Under the pieces are notes generated by a model, which was not told the origin of the DNA, ran no database searches, and was given only the letters and a program-made list of their open reading frames with translations. A stretch of DNA of 64,000 nt from the NCBI RefSeq assembly GCF_030252345.1, contig NZ_CP126980.1:5533501-5597500 (forward strand), given 5' to 3'. Both the position numbers and the translations under genes were made by a program. The DNA comes from Actinoplanes oblitus. GTDB lineage: Bacteria; Actinomycetota; Actinomycetes; Mycobacteriales; Micromonosporaceae. Of the stretch, positions 17,106 to 25,963 are shown piece after piece. The first letter of the stretch is position 1. Every line of letters starts with the position of its first letter.

Positions 17106-17231
17106 ATGCCGTCCATCCGTCCGGCCGCGGTCGCCGCGGCGGCACTGCTCCTTCTGCCGGCAGGCTGCGACAGCAACCCGCCGGCGCCACAGCCGTCCGC
17201 CTCGGCCGCGGCCGGGCCGTCCGCGCTCTGA
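17106..17231 (+). CDS. Short lipoprotein signal ORF, probably truncated
   Basis: 41 residues that are nearly all signal: hydrophobic core AAVAAAALLLLP, lipobox PAGC with Cys21, then a Pro/Ser/Ala tail and a stop. A lipoprotein with almost no mature part suggests a remnant whose body was lost or frameshifted. It sits in a stretch with two other broken genes. Nothing further could be recognised in 17232-17441. Confidence 0.35.
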   Translation: MPSIRPAAVAAAALLLLPAGCDSNPPAPQPSASAAAGPSAL

Positions 17232-17441
17232 GCCCTGTCTTGACCGGGCACCTACGCTCGCTCACGCCCTCGACCACCGCCTTCGGCCACTACCAGGTCA
17301 CCGCCGGCCGCCTCGCACCGCGGCCGGCACCACCTGGTCGAACCACCCCCGGTGACTGAGGACAGGAACCGGCCCCGGCGGGCCGGCCGTGTCGTGGGTG
17401 ACTGGCCGAGCCCGCTCGGGGCCGTTCGTGACGCGCGAGGC

Positions 17442-17738
17442 TCAGTGGGTACGCGGGTCGCGGTCGGTGCTGCGGCTGCCGGCCTTGGCCAGGCCCCGGC
17501 TGACCATGTAGCCGATGGTCAGCAGGGTGATGTACCACCAGGCCTTGTCGGCGGTGAAGTAGTCGTGGCCGTCGTTGGCGGCGCCGTCGCCGACCACGTT
17601 GGAGGCGACCAGCACGCCGATGACGGCAAGTACGTAGACGATCAGCTCGGTGGTCTTGAACGAGGGCTTGGTCTCCTCGCCCCGCGACCGGGTGTGCGCC
17701 ATGTGGAGGTCATGGTTCTCATGGGTGGACGTAGCCAT
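17442..17738 (-). CDS. Small two-helix membrane protein
   Basis: 98 residues. A polar N-terminus rich in His and charged residues (STHENHDLHMAHTRSRGEE) is followed by two membrane helices (ELIVYVLAVIGVLVASNVVG; WWYITLLTIGYMVSRGLAKAG). Proteins of this shape are common in actinomycetes next to secreted or membrane genes, but no function is known to me. ATG 17738 is chosen because AGGAG lies nine bases upstream, whereas the earlier TTG abuts that site. Upstream, 17739-18027 holds no gene I can support. Confidence 0.75.
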   Translation of the reverse strand: MATSTHENHDLHMAHTRSRGEETKPSFKTTELIVYVLAVIGVLVASNVVGDGAANDGHDYFTADKAWWYITLLTIGYMVSRGLAKAGSRSTDRDPRTH

Positions 17739-18027
17739 CTCGGTCAACTCCTAGAACATCATCGGTATCCGTCTCGGTGACGTCCTTGCCGACGTCGGGC
17801 TTCGAGGTACCCGCGTCTCCGAGATCTCACGCGTGAGCCACCCGGCCGGGGGACCTCGCCGCGCCGCAACATCGACGCGTACGGAACAGGGCCCAGCCTC
17901 AAACCGGCCGTGCCGGATGGGCGGCGCGCGGCAGCGGGCGGTCCGGCAGCTCGCCTGCCTGGTCGGTGTGTTTTTGCAGCCTTTTGGCCCATTACTCCGG
18001 GATGGGCGCGGCTGACACCGTGATGCC

Positions 18028-18987
18028 GTGCTCTACCGCCACGGCCGGACCGTCATCGCCCTCGCGGTGCTGATCGCGCTGGCCGGGGCGGCCACCATGA
18101 TCGGCTCGGAGGCGTACCGGGACATGGTCGGTCTCAGCCTTTTCGGCGTCCTCGCGCTGGCTTTCGCCGGATCACTGGTCGTCTCGAACGTCGCGTGCCG
18201 CCACGGGCCGCGGACCCTGCGGATCAGCGGGGACGGCTTCACCACGCCTCGGCACGGCGGCGGTCTGCTGATGCTGGCCAGTATGTTTCCGTTGATCGGC
18301 ATCGGGATCGCGGCGGCCGGGATCGAGGCGACGTCCGGGCGCCACGTCGTTCTCGGCATCGCCGGGGTCGCCGTCGGGCTGATCCTGCTCGCTGGGCTGG
18401 CCGCGTCACTGCGGACCGTGCCCTCGGTCGACTTCACCCGCCGCGGGCTCACACTGACCCGGCTGGCCGGCACGATCGTCGTGCCGTGGGACGCCCTCGA
18501 CCCCGGCAGGCCGACCGTCCGCCGGCGACCGCCGGCCTCGTCGACGCTGGTCATCGCCCGGCCAGACCTCGTCGAACGGCAGGGCATCACCGGCGTGTCG
18601 AACGCCATCGTCGCCGAGGGCGTGCCCGTCGACCTGCTCCTCGACGCGATCCGCGTCTACGTCGGCGACCCCGGCCGACGTGCCGCCATCGGGACCTCGG
18701 CCGAGCTCGACCGGCTGCACGCCGAGCTGCCGACAGCGGTGCCGGTGCCGCTCGCCGAACGGCCGGTCCGCGAGCCCGGCGTCACCATCACCGGCCTGGC
18801 GATCCGAGCACTGCTGCTCGCCGGGTCGCTGACCGTGGAGGCCCTGACCAGCAACTGGTGGCTGGAGCAGGCCGCCCGGACCATCTCCGGCGTCCTGGTG
18901 ATCAGCATGGCCGGCAAGGTGCATCCGATGACGTGGTTCAGGCAGCGGTTCGCCGGCAACCCGCCCGCCCCGCCGCGTCCGGAGTGA
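18028..18987 (+). CDS. Polytopic membrane protein of unknown function
   Basis: 319 residues with four hydrophobic helices in the first 130 residues, a soluble middle (about 130-245: SVDFTRRGLTLTRLAG, then TLVIARPDLVERQGI) that looks like a small beta-rich PH-like domain, and one or two helices near the C-terminus. The layout is that of actinobacterial bPH-type membrane proteins, but I do not recognise a named family. The GTG start has no clear ribosome site; upstream bases are AT-richer than their surroundings. Confidence 0.7.
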   Translation: MLYRHGRTVIALAVLIALAGAATMIGSEAYRDMVGLSLFGVLALAFAGSLVVSNVACRHGPRTLRISGDGFTTPRHGGGLLMLASMFPLIGIGIAAAGIEATSGRHVVLGIAGVAVGLILLAGLAASLRTVPSVDFTRRGLTLTRLAGTIVVPWDALDPGRPTVRRRPPASSTLVIARPDLVERQGITGVSNAIVAEGVPVDLLLDAIRVYVGDPGRRAAIGTSAELDRLHAELPTAVPVPLAERPVREPGVTITGLAIRALLLAGSLTVEALTSNWWLEQAARTISGVLVISMAGKVHPMTWFRQRFAGNPPAPPRPE

Positions 18988-19029
18988 CCAGGTGCGGTGG
19001 CGCCGCTTCGTGGTTCCGCGTTCCCTGAC

Positions 19030-19758
19030 TCACGCGCAGCCGGAATCCCACACCGTGGCGGTGTGCGGGAACGTCAGCAGGATCTGGGTGGACGACACCT
19101 GCAGACTCTCCTCGGTGGTGACGTCGTAGAACACCGCGGTGCCGGCGGACTTTCCCAGATACAGCAGGCAGTGACGCCGGCTGATGTCCGGCGTGCCGGC
19201 CGGCATGGTCGCGGCCCAGGACACCTTCACCGTGCTGGCCTGCACCGCGAGCACCGGGATCGGGACGAAGTGGAGCAGGTAGATGTTGCGTACCGCGGTG
19301 CCGCGCTGCGCCTCCTCGCCGAACATCCAGGCGAGCATCGGCAGGCACAGCAGTACCGTCGCCAGCGCGGCACAGGCACAGCGCCGGGCGAGCCGGAGCA
19401 GGGTCTGCCGGCCCGGTAGGGACACCGCGTCCCGCCACCGGCCCGCCACCGCGTGACGAGCCGAGCCCAGCGCCACCGTTCCCGCGAACAGGGCCGCGGC
19501 GAGGAGGAGAACGAGTTCGGCAGTGCCGATCAGCTGGCCGGAGAGGATCTCCAGGTACCCGTAACCCGCCTCCTGCGGAGTGGCGCGCAAGGGCAGGTAG
19601 AAGAAGACGTACGCGAGGCGCAGCACCCCGAACAGGACCGCGCCGCCGAGACCGACCAGCGGTACGACATATTTCACGGTCAGGTCGAGGAGCGTGTCGC
19701 CGCCGCCTCGGGTGCTCGGTGAGTTCCGATGGTTCCGGCGCGACGGCCGCTGGTTCAC
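19030..19758 (-). CDS. Membrane protein with C-terminal extracytoplasmic domain
   Basis: 242 residues with about four membrane helices (VVPLVGLGGAVLFGVLRLAY, ELVLLLAAALFAGTVALG, LATVLLCLPMLAWMF, LLHFVPIPVLAVQ), then a soluble tail that includes SRRHCLLYLGKSAG and ends TATVWDSGC. I place the start at GTG 19758, which overlaps the stop of the preceding secreted-protein gene by four bases (GTGA). It shares that operon. No family recognised. Confidence 0.65.
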   Translation of the reverse strand: MNQRPSRRNHRNSPSTRGGGDTLLDLTVKYVVPLVGLGGAVLFGVLRLAYVFFYLPLRATPQEAGYGYLEILSGQLIGTAELVLLLAAALFAGTVALGSARHAVAGRWRDAVSLPGRQTLLRLARRCACAALATVLLCLPMLAWMFGEEAQRGTAVRNIYLLHFVPIPVLAVQASTVKVSWAATMPAGTPDISRRHCLLYLGKSAGTAVFYDVTTEESLQVSSTQILLTFPHTATVWDSGCA

Positions 19759-20603
19759 CGCTCGACGACGAAGGGCCGGCACGCGTTGAGCCGAAGGCAC
19801 GCGTCGGGCCGGTCGTTGTGCGGGATCTCCACCAAGAGGCCGTAGTCCCCGTCCGGTTCGTCGGTGACGGTCCATCGGATGACGCCCTCACCCCATCGGT
19901 CGGCGATCACTGGCGGGAAGTCGCGGACCAGTCGTAACCGTTTGGGTCGCTGGCTGCCGTAGAGGCTGGCGAAGATCGGGGAGCCGGGCCGGCGCCCGAC
20001 CACCATGGCGGTCACCGTCTGACCGGGACGAACGCCGAGAACGTCGGAGAATTGCAGATCCGGCTTGGTAGCTGATCTCGCCTCGATGGTGCCGAAGGTG
20101 GTCGGGGTCTCCGCGGCCGTCACCTCGAACCGATAGGTACCGGGGTGCGGCAGGACACGGAGAACCTCCTCATCGGTCCAAGCCCAGTACCAGACGTTGC
20201 CGAAGAGGTCCTCGCCCGCCCATTCGGTTTGCCTGCCGTCCGGCGCGACGATGCGCATCACCGGCTTGTCCTTCGGCGTGAAGCCGTGAAAACAGAAGAA
20301 CAGCGAGTCCAGACGGTCCAGCGTCACCGGCGGCTTTCCGCCCCCAGCGGGCAGCACGCCGTTCTCGCAACCGCCGTGAGCGGGCAGGGCCGCACCGAAA
20401 ACCCGCCAGATCCAACTCGGGCGATGCCGGCGTTTGGCCGACTCGCCAGCGAGCGGCACCGGAACCGATGCCTCGGAGACCGCCGACGGAGCGACAGCCG
20501 ACGACAGGACGAGCGGTTCGCCGACACGGTCCTGCGGGCCGGCGGTGAGCATCGCAACGGTGGACACGGCGAGTACGGCATGACGGGTCAGGCGAAGACG
20601 CAT
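19755..20603 (-). CDS. Secreted protein of unknown function
   Basis: 282 residues with an N-terminal signal (RLTRHAVLAVSTVAMLTAG). The mature part contains LDSLFFCFHGFTPKDKPVM, APDGRQTEWAGEDLFGNVWY and TYRFEVTAAETPTTFGTIEA, suggesting one or two beta-sandwich domains, and two late Cys in RPDACLRLNACRPFVVER. It precedes and overlaps the membrane protein gene, so the two probably work together at the surface. No family recognised. ATG 20603 follows a weak GGA. Confidence 0.7.
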   Translation of the reverse strand: MRLRLTRHAVLAVSTVAMLTAGPQDRVGEPLVLSSAVAPSAVSEASVPVPLAGESAKRRHRPSWIWRVFGAALPAHGGCENGVLPAGGGKPPVTLDRLDSLFFCFHGFTPKDKPVMRIVAPDGRQTEWAGEDLFGNVWYWAWTDEEVLRVLPHPGTYRFEVTAAETPTTFGTIEARSATKPDLQFSDVLGVRPGQTVTAMVVGRRPGSPIFASLYGSQRPKRLRLVRDFPPVIADRWGEGVIRWTVTDEPDGDYGLLVEIPHNDRPDACLRLNACRPFVVER

Positions 20604-20761
20604 GTCGTTGTTCCGATCCCACTCGGTGGTCGCTGCGCTGGCGATCGGGCGCGCCATCACTATGAGTGACCCACCGTCGAGCATCCGGGCAATCCGGAGG
20701 GAACCCCCTTCCGGGTGACCCGGGGCGCACCGTCCGCACCGCACTGCCCCCGCGCGAACCG

Positions 20762-21784
20762 CTACCGGGACAGCGCGGGGTGGGCCGGCAGCCGCACCTC
20801 GAACCGGCAGCCGCCGCGGACGTTCCCGGCCCGCACCCGCCCGCCGTGCGCCTCCACCAGGCCGCGCACGATGGCCAGCCCGAGCCCTCCCCCGGCCCCG
20901 CCGTCCGGTGTGCGCGCCCGGCTGCCCCGGAATGCCACGTCGAAGACCCGTGGCAGGTCGTCCTCCGGGATCCCGCCGCAGCTGTCCGAGACGGCCAGCC
21001 ACACCTCACCGGCATCCCGGCCCGCCTCGATGTGCACGATCCCGTTCACCGGGGTGTACCGCACCGAGTTGGTCAGCAGGTTGCTGACGATCCGGTTGAG
21101 CTCGGCCGCCCCGCCGGTCACCACCGGCCACTCGTCACCGGCCGCGACCAGGGTGATGCCCCGCCCGGCGGCGAGCGGGCCGACAGCGGCGACGGCGTCC
21201 GAGACGATGTCGCCGAGCGGCAGGTGGGCCGGGACGAGGCGCAGCGCCCCCGCGTGGATGCGGGACAGTTCGAACAGGTCGTCGACGAGCCCGCTCATCC
21301 GGTCGGTCTCGGCGCGGATCCGGCGGTGGTACTCCGCCACGCTCGCCCGGTCGGCGACCACGCCGTCCTGCAGCGCCTCGGTCATCGCGCGCAGGCCGGC
21401 GAGCGGCGTCCGCAGGTCGTGCGACACCCAGGCGACCAGGTCACGGCGGCCGGCCTCCATCTGCCGTTCCCGCTCGCGGGCCTCGGCCGCCCACATCGCC
21501 GCGGCGGCCAGCCGGCGCCCGAAGACGAGACCGAGGGCCAGGCTGACCACCGCCGACGCGGCCACGGTGACCAGCACCACCTGCAGGTCGTGGGCGGACA
21601 GGAACATCGCCCGGGCCACCGCGGCGACCCCGGCGACGACGGCTGTCACCGTGATGGCCAGCAGCACGCACACGTGCACGGCGATCGACCGGCCGCGCAG
21701 CAGCCGCAGCACCAGGGCGCCGCACAGTCCGACGACCGCGCCGGCCGCGAGCGCGTAGACGCCGATCAGCAGGATGTCACGCAT
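20762..21784 (-). CDS. Two-component sensor histidine kinase
   Basis: 340 residues. Two pairs of membrane helices (residues about 5-95) lead to the H-box VAWVSHDLRTPLAG and an ATPase domain with N-box RIVSNLLTNSVRYTP, SDSCGGIPEDD and GGGLGLAIVRGLVEAHGG. There is no sizeable external sensor domain. Its ATG overlaps the end of the regulator gene by eight bases. It closes a seven-gene overlapping operon with glycosyltransferases and a molybdopterin oxidoreductase, so it probably monitors that surface or redox system. Confidence 0.9.
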   Translation of the reverse strand: MRDILLIGVYALAAGAVVGLCGALVLRLLRGRSIAVHVCVLLAITVTAVVAGVAAVARAMFLSAHDLQVVLVTVAASAVVSLALGLVFGRRLAAAAMWAAEARERERQMEAGRRDLVAWVSHDLRTPLAGLRAMTEALQDGVVADRASVAEYHRRIRAETDRMSGLVDDLFELSRIHAGALRLVPAHLPLGDIVSDAVAAVGPLAAGRGITLVAAGDEWPVVTGGAAELNRIVSNLLTNSVRYTPVNGIVHIEAGRDAGEVWLAVSDSCGGIPEDDLPRVFDVAFRGSRARTPDGGAGGGLGLAIVRGLVEAHGGRVRAGNVRGGCRFEVRLPAHPALSR

Positions 21785-22472
21785 CGGCGCCCGGCTCGTA
21801 TCGGTAGCCGACACCCCAGACCGTGACGAGGCGGGCCGGCGCCGCCGGGTCGACCTCGATCTTCTCGCGCAGCCGGCGCACGTGCACCGTCACCGTCGAC
21901 TGGTCGCCGAACCGCCAGCCCCACACCTTCTCCAGCAGCTCGGCGCGGGAGAACGCCCGGGCCGGGTGGCGCAGCAGGAACTCCAGCAGGTCGAACTCGC
22001 GGACGGTCAGCGCCAGCGGCTGCCCGGCCAGCTCGGCGGTGCGCCGCCCGGTGTCGGCCACCAGGTCGCCGTCGCGCAGCAGGGCCGGGTGCGGCGGCGC
22101 GGCCGGCGCGGTGCGGCGCAGCACCGACCGCACCCGCAGGGTCAGCTCGCGCGGACTGAACGGTTTCGTCACGTAATCGTCGGCGCCGACCTCCAGGCCG
22201 AGCACCCGGTCGCTCTCCTCGCCGAGCGCGGTCAGCATCACCACCGGCAGGCCGGGCTGGTCGCGCTGCAGGCGGCGGCACACCTCGAGGCCGTCGAGGC
22301 CGCCGAGCATCAGGTCGAGCACGACCAGGTCCGGCCGTTCGGCGTCGACGGCGGCGAGCGCGGACAGGCCGTCGGCGGCCAGGCGCACCCGGCAGCCGTC
22401 CTGTTCGAGATAACGGCGCACGACGTCGCTCACCGTCGGGTCGTCGTCGACGACCAGCACCTGATGGGTCAT
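21777..22472 (-). CDS. OmpR-family response regulator
   Basis: 231 residues. The receiver has DDD near the start, phospho-acceptor Asp in LVVLDLMLGGLDG and KPF at the end. A winged-helix output domain follows with ALTVREFDLLEFLLRHPARA and VTVHVRRLREKIEVDP. The ATG overlaps the stop of the upstream membrane-protein gene (ATGA) and the 3' end overlaps the kinase start. It pairs with that kinase. The repeats in the operon promoter (25964-26001) are candidate targets. Confidence 0.92.
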   Translation of the reverse strand: MTHQVLVVDDDPTVSDVVRRYLEQDGCRVRLAADGLSALAAVDAERPDLVVLDLMLGGLDGLEVCRRLQRDQPGLPVVMLTALGEESDRVLGLEVGADDYVTKPFSPRELTLRVRSVLRRTAPAAPPHPALLRDGDLVADTGRRTAELAGQPLALTVREFDLLEFLLRHPARAFSRAELLEKVWGWRFGDQSTVTVHVRRLREKIEVDPAAPARLVTVWGVGYRYEPGADA

Positions 22473-22873
22473 CCCCGCAGGTTATCCGGGCCGGTGCCGC
22501 CCGCGCCCGTCCGGACCCTTTCGAATCCCTTACGGCTCGCGAGCACTGTCACGGTCACCACCAACAAGATCAAAATCAGGTTCTTTCCGTACGCCCGGAG
22601 CCCCGGCCCCAGCTGCAACGGCACCGCGATGACGGTGAGCGCCACCCCGACGATCGCCGCCAGCCGCACCGCCGTGCGCCACCGGGCCGGCACCACCCGG
22701 GCGATCAGCGCCCCGCCGGCCAGGATCAGCGGCAGCAGCACGCCGTCGTGCAGCGCCAGGACGGCGAGCCCGAAGACGACCACCCCGGGCAGGTCGCCGC
22801 CGTCGCCGGTGAGCAGCCCGATCACGCCGTACGAAAAGATCAGTGACCCGGCGGCGATCAGCGCGCGTCTCAT
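22469..22873 (-). CDS. Small membrane protein in the redox operon
   Basis: 134 residues with four predicted membrane helices (LIAAGSLIFSYGVIGLL; LPGVVVFGLAVLALHDGVLL; AVRLAAIVGVALTVIAVPL; NLILILLVVTVTVLA) and a basic tail. It lies between the molybdopterin oxidoreductase and the response regulator and overlaps both by four bases. No family name known to me; a role in the oxidoreductase or in signalling is inferred from location alone. Confidence 0.75.
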   Translation of the reverse strand: MRRALIAAGSLIFSYGVIGLLTGDGGDLPGVVVFGLAVLALHDGVLLPLILAGGALIARVVPARWRTAVRLAAIVGVALTVIAVPLQLGPGLRAYGKNLILILLVVTVTVLASRKGFERVRTGAGGTGPDNLRG

Positions 22874-23994
22874 CGGGCGCTCCGCACGGTGATCCGGCTC
22901 AGCCACTTGGTCTGCAGGACGCCGGGCCGGTTCGGCGCGATCAGCCGGGCCGGGTAGCCGTGGTCGAGCGCGAGAGGTTCGCCGCCGAGCCGCAGCGCGA
23001 CGAGTGTCCGCTCGTCGGCGAGGTGCGGGGTGGCCACGTCGGAGCCCCGGTACCGGCCGCCGGCCTGCAACGACTCGACGCGGGCGGTGCACGCTGCGGG
23101 GTCGGCGCCGAGCAGGGCGACCAGGTCGCGCAGCCGGACGCCGGTCCAGGTGCCGGTCGAGCTCCACCCCTCCACGCAGGCGATCGCCAGCACCGTGGTG
23201 TGCTGGGGCAGCGCCGCGAGGTCGGCCAGGCTCAGCTCGACGACACGGCCGAAGCCGGCGACGGTCAGCCGGTACCCGGGGTCGAGGGCGGCGTCGCGGA
23301 CGCCGGCGCCCGCCGCCGTCCGGTTCACCGGCAGGCCCTGCGGGCCGGTCCCGGGGCGGCGTGGCGCGAGCAGCGAGACCGGGGCGAGCGGCCGCACCGT
23401 CTGACCGATGGTGCTCACCGTGACGACCCCGGCCGCTGCCGCCACCGCGAGCAGCACCCGGCGGCGGCCCGGTCCGTCCGGCGCGCGCCGCAGCCCGGGC
23501 AGCTGGACGCCGACGTGGACCAGCAGCGCGCCGACGGCCAGCCAACCCACCCAGTAGTGGGCGGTGGTGAAGAAGAACGGCATCGGCGGGTACCAGCGGG
23601 CGACGTTGAGGACACCGCTGACCACCTGGAACAGCGCCGCCCCGGCCAGCGCCGCGACGGACAGCCGCTCGGCGGCGTGCGCCAGGCCGCGCACCGGCGG
23701 CCAGGTGAACAGCCGCGGGTAGACCGACCACAGTTTCGCGCCGAGCAGCGGCACGGTGGCCAGGCCGGTCGCCACGTGCAGGCCCTGGGTGAAGCGGTAC
23801 AGCCCGGCCGGGCGCGACGGCCACCAGAACCAGCCGGGCGGGTGCTGGATCAGGTGGCTGAGCAGCCCGGTGACGAAGCAGACGCCGAACGCGATACCGA
23901 GCGCGGCGCCGAGGTGGACGGTGAGCCGGGTCGACCGCAGCGGCGACGAGAAGCGGATCAGTGCCGTTCGTCGGGTGTCAGGGATGCGAACCAT
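22870..23994 (-). CDS. Membrane-bound molybdopterin-dependent oxidoreductase
   Basis: 374 residues. The N-terminal half has about five membrane helices resembling a cytochrome b561-type domain (GLLSHLIQHPPGWFWWPS; LYRFTQGLHVATGLATVP; FFFTTAHYWVGWLAVGALLVH), with His residues that could bind haem or quinone. The C-terminal half is the sulfite-oxidase-type molybdopterin fold, with candidate Mo-ligand Cys in LAIACVEGWSSTGTW and LDHGYPARLIAPNRPG. The fusion suggests quinone-linked reduction or oxidation of an external substrate. GAGGAGGG precedes the ATG, which lies inside the end of the methyltransferase gene. The substrate is unknown. Confidence 0.85.
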   Translation of the reverse strand: MVRIPDTRRTALIRFSSPLRSTRLTVHLGAALGIAFGVCFVTGLLSHLIQHPPGWFWWPSRPAGLYRFTQGLHVATGLATVPLLGAKLWSVYPRLFTWPPVRGLAHAAERLSVAALAGAALFQVVSGVLNVARWYPPMPFFFTTAHYWVGWLAVGALLVHVGVQLPGLRRAPDGPGRRRVLLAVAAAAGVVTVSTIGQTVRPLAPVSLLAPRRPGTGPQGLPVNRTAAGAGVRDAALDPGYRLTVAGFGRVVELSLADLAALPQHTTVLAIACVEGWSSTGTWTGVRLRDLVALLGADPAACTARVESLQAGGRYRGSDVATPHLADERTLVALRLGGEPLALDHGYPARLIAPNRPGVLQTKWLSRITVRSAR

Positions 23995-24635
23995 CGTCCC
24001 TCCTCGGTCCAGTTCGCCACGGTGCGCAGGCCCGCCGGCCGGGCCAGCGGGTCCAGATCGTCGGCCGCCACCCGCGCCCAGGACAGCGGGGCGCCCGGCC
24101 CGTCGCCGCCGTCGTGCAGGGTGGCGACCCCCGACCAGGAGCCGGAGCCGGGCGGTTCCAGCTCGACGTGCAGCCGGCCGGTCGGGGCGAGCAGCTCGCG
24201 GCAGCGGCGCAACAGCGCGGCCGGGTCGCCGCCGATCCCGAGGTTGCCGTCGGCGAGCAGCAGGTGCTCCCAGCGGCCGTGCCCGGGCAGCGGCGCGAAC
24301 ACGTCCCGGCGCAGCGCCGTCGCGCCGCGCTGCCGGGCCAGCCGGACCGCCGCGGCGCTCACGTCGATGCCGAGCGCGGCCCGGCCGAGACGCAGCAGCG
24401 CGGCGGTGAGCCGGCCCGGCCCGCAGCCGATGTCCAGGGTGGCCCCGGCGCACCGGCGCAGCAGGCCGTCGTCGCCGGGCCGGCGGTCGAGGCACCACTG
24501 GGCGGCGTCGACCCGGGCCTCCCGGCCGTCGTCGCCGCGCAGGATCAGCGGGCTGCGCCGGCCGGTCGCCGCCAGGCTCAGCGCCCGGTCGTAGATGTCG
24601 AGGGCGGCCGGGCAGACGAGGGCGGGCGCCGTCAC
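23958..24635 (-). CDS. SAM-dependent class I methyltransferase
   Basis: 225 residues. ATLDIGCGPGRLTAALL is motif I and ALGIDVSAAAVRLAR the acidic loop; RGDDGREARVDAAQW at the N-terminus is a cap typical of the glycan/lipid-linked group. GTG 24635 overlaps the stop of the DUF2064 gene by four bases. Its 3' end overlaps the start of the molybdopterin gene by 37 bases. The acceptor is probably a sugar or lipid made by the neighbouring transferases. Confidence 0.88.
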   Translation of the reverse strand: MTAPALVCPAALDIYDRALSLAATGRRSPLILRGDDGREARVDAAQWCLDRRPGDDGLLRRCAGATLDIGCGPGRLTAALLRLGRAALGIDVSAAAVRLARQRGATALRRDVFAPLPGHGRWEHLLLADGNLGIGGDPAALLRRCRELLAPTGRLHVELEPPGSGSWSGVATLHDGGDGPGAPLSWARVAADDLDPLARPAGLRTVANWTEEGRWFASLTPDERH

Positions 24636-25273
24636 GCGACCACCCCGGCCGCCTGAGGCATCCGGGCGACCGCCTGCCGGAACCGGGCACCGGCCCGGCA
24701 CTGGGCCGCGACAGCGACGGCGTCGGCCGCGGTGTCCACGTCACGCAGTTCGGGCAGCGGCGCCGGACGGACACCCCGGCCGCGCAGGGCGGCGAGGGTT
24801 CGCGCGCCGGTGTCCGGCATCGACATCGGCACCCCGGTCAGCACGGCGGCGTCGGCCGGGTCGCTCAGCCCGAGCGCCCACCACCCGCCGTCCTCGGCCG
24901 GTCCCAGCACCGCCCCGGCCCGGTCCAGCGTGGTGGCCGCGGCGACCAGCAGTTCCGCGGTGACCTGCGGGGTGTCCATGCCGATCAGCAGCGCCGGCAC
25001 GCCGGGCAGGGCGGTGTCCGCGAACGCGTACGCCAGCCGTTCCCCCAGCCCGCCGCCGCGCTGGGCCATCCCGGTCCACCCCGGCGGCACCGGATGACTG
25101 CCGTCGACCACCAGCACCCGCCGCCGGGCCGGCACCCGGCCGGCCGTCTCCAGGGTGTCCGCGAGCGCGGCGGCCGCGATCGCCGCCGCCTGCTCCGGGG
25201 TGCACGGCGGGCAGAGCCGCGTCTTGACCCGGCCGGGCACCGGCGCCTTCGCCATCACCAGCAACTGGATCAT
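24632..25273 (-). CDS. DUF2064 / TIGR04282-type nucleotidyl- or glycosyl-transferase
   Basis: 213 residues. LLVMAKAPVPGRVKTRLCPP at the N-terminus, GERLAYAF and LLIGMDTPQVT followed by GPAEDGGWWALGL define the TIGR04282 family, a CofC/MobA-like GT-A fold. Members sit beside GT2 enzymes in surface-glycan loci. The ATG overlaps the GT2 stop by four bases. It may activate a sugar or prenyl-phosphate precursor; the reaction is not established. Confidence 0.88.
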   Translation of the reverse strand: MIQLLVMAKAPVPGRVKTRLCPPCTPEQAAAIAAAALADTLETAGRVPARRRVLVVDGSHPVPPGWTGMAQRGGGLGERLAYAFADTALPGVPALLIGMDTPQVTAELLVAAATTLDRAGAVLGPAEDGGWWALGLSDPADAAVLTGVPMSMPDTGARTLAALRGRGVRPAPLPELRDVDTAADAVAVAAQCRAGARFRQAVARMPQAAGVVA

Positions 25274-25929
25274 CGGGCCAGCACCGCCCGCATGTCCCGC
25301 ACCGCGCGCAGGGTCCCGCGCACCGTCCCGGTGACCTTGGACCGCGTCCCGGCCGCCCGCGGGTGGTACACCACGTCCACCTCACGCACCCGCCACTCGG
25401 CCCGGGCCGCGCCGAGCAGCAACTCCAGCGGATACCCGAACCGCCGGTCCCGCAGCTCCAGCCCGAGCAGCGCGTCCCGGCGCAGCGCCCGGATCGGCGC
25501 GATGTCGTGCACCGGCAGCCCGGTGTCCCGGCGGATCCGGCGGGCCAGCACGGCGTTGCCGAGCCGCGCGTGCACCGGCCAGGCCGCCACGCTCGCCGGC
25601 CGGCGACGACCGCACACCAGGTCGGCGTCGCCGGCCCGGACCGGATCGGCGAGCCGCGGCAGGTCGGCCGGATCGAACGACCCGTCCGCGTCCAGGACGC
25701 ACACCACGCCGTCCGCCGGGTCCGCGGCCAGCACCCCGGCGTGCACTGCCGCGCCGTACCCCCGGTCCGGCACGTCGATCACCCGGGCCCCGAGCCGGCG
25801 GGCCACGTCGGGGGATCCGTCGGTCGAGCCGTTGTCGGCCAGGATCGCCCGGTAGCCGGGCGGCATCCGGTCCAGCAGCCACGGCAGGGCGGCGGCCTCG
25901 TTCAGGCAGGGCAGCACCACATCGGTCAT
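25270..25929 (-). CDS. Family 2 glycosyltransferase, dolichol-phosphate-mannose-synthase-like
   Basis: 219 residues. VVLPCLNEAAALPWLL, ILADNGSTDGSPDVA and VCVLDADGSFDP (the DxD site) are GT2 hallmarks. There is no C-terminal membrane domain. It is the first gene of a seven-gene operon with four-base overlaps. TAACTT at 25937-25942, seven bases before the ATG, is a -10 for a leaderless mRNA. It probably transfers a sugar to a lipid phosphate that the other products then modify. Confidence 0.9.
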   Translation of the reverse strand: MTDVVLPCLNEAAALPWLLDRMPPGYRAILADNGSTDGSPDVARRLGARVIDVPDRGYGAAVHAGVLAADPADGVVCVLDADGSFDPADLPRLADPVRAGDADLVCGRRRPASVAAWPVHARLGNAVLARRIRRDTGLPVHDIAPIRALRRDALLGLELRDRRFGYPLELLLGAARAEWRVREVDVVYHPRAAGTRSKVTGTVRGTLRAVRDMRAVLAR

Positions 25930-25963
25930 GGCCGGAAAGTTAGCGCTGGTCAGTGCCGGTAAA

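Noticed and set aside
17759..17992. Minus-strand ORF upstream of the small membrane protein
   Set aside because: Arg/Gly-rich, no start signal, not protein-like.
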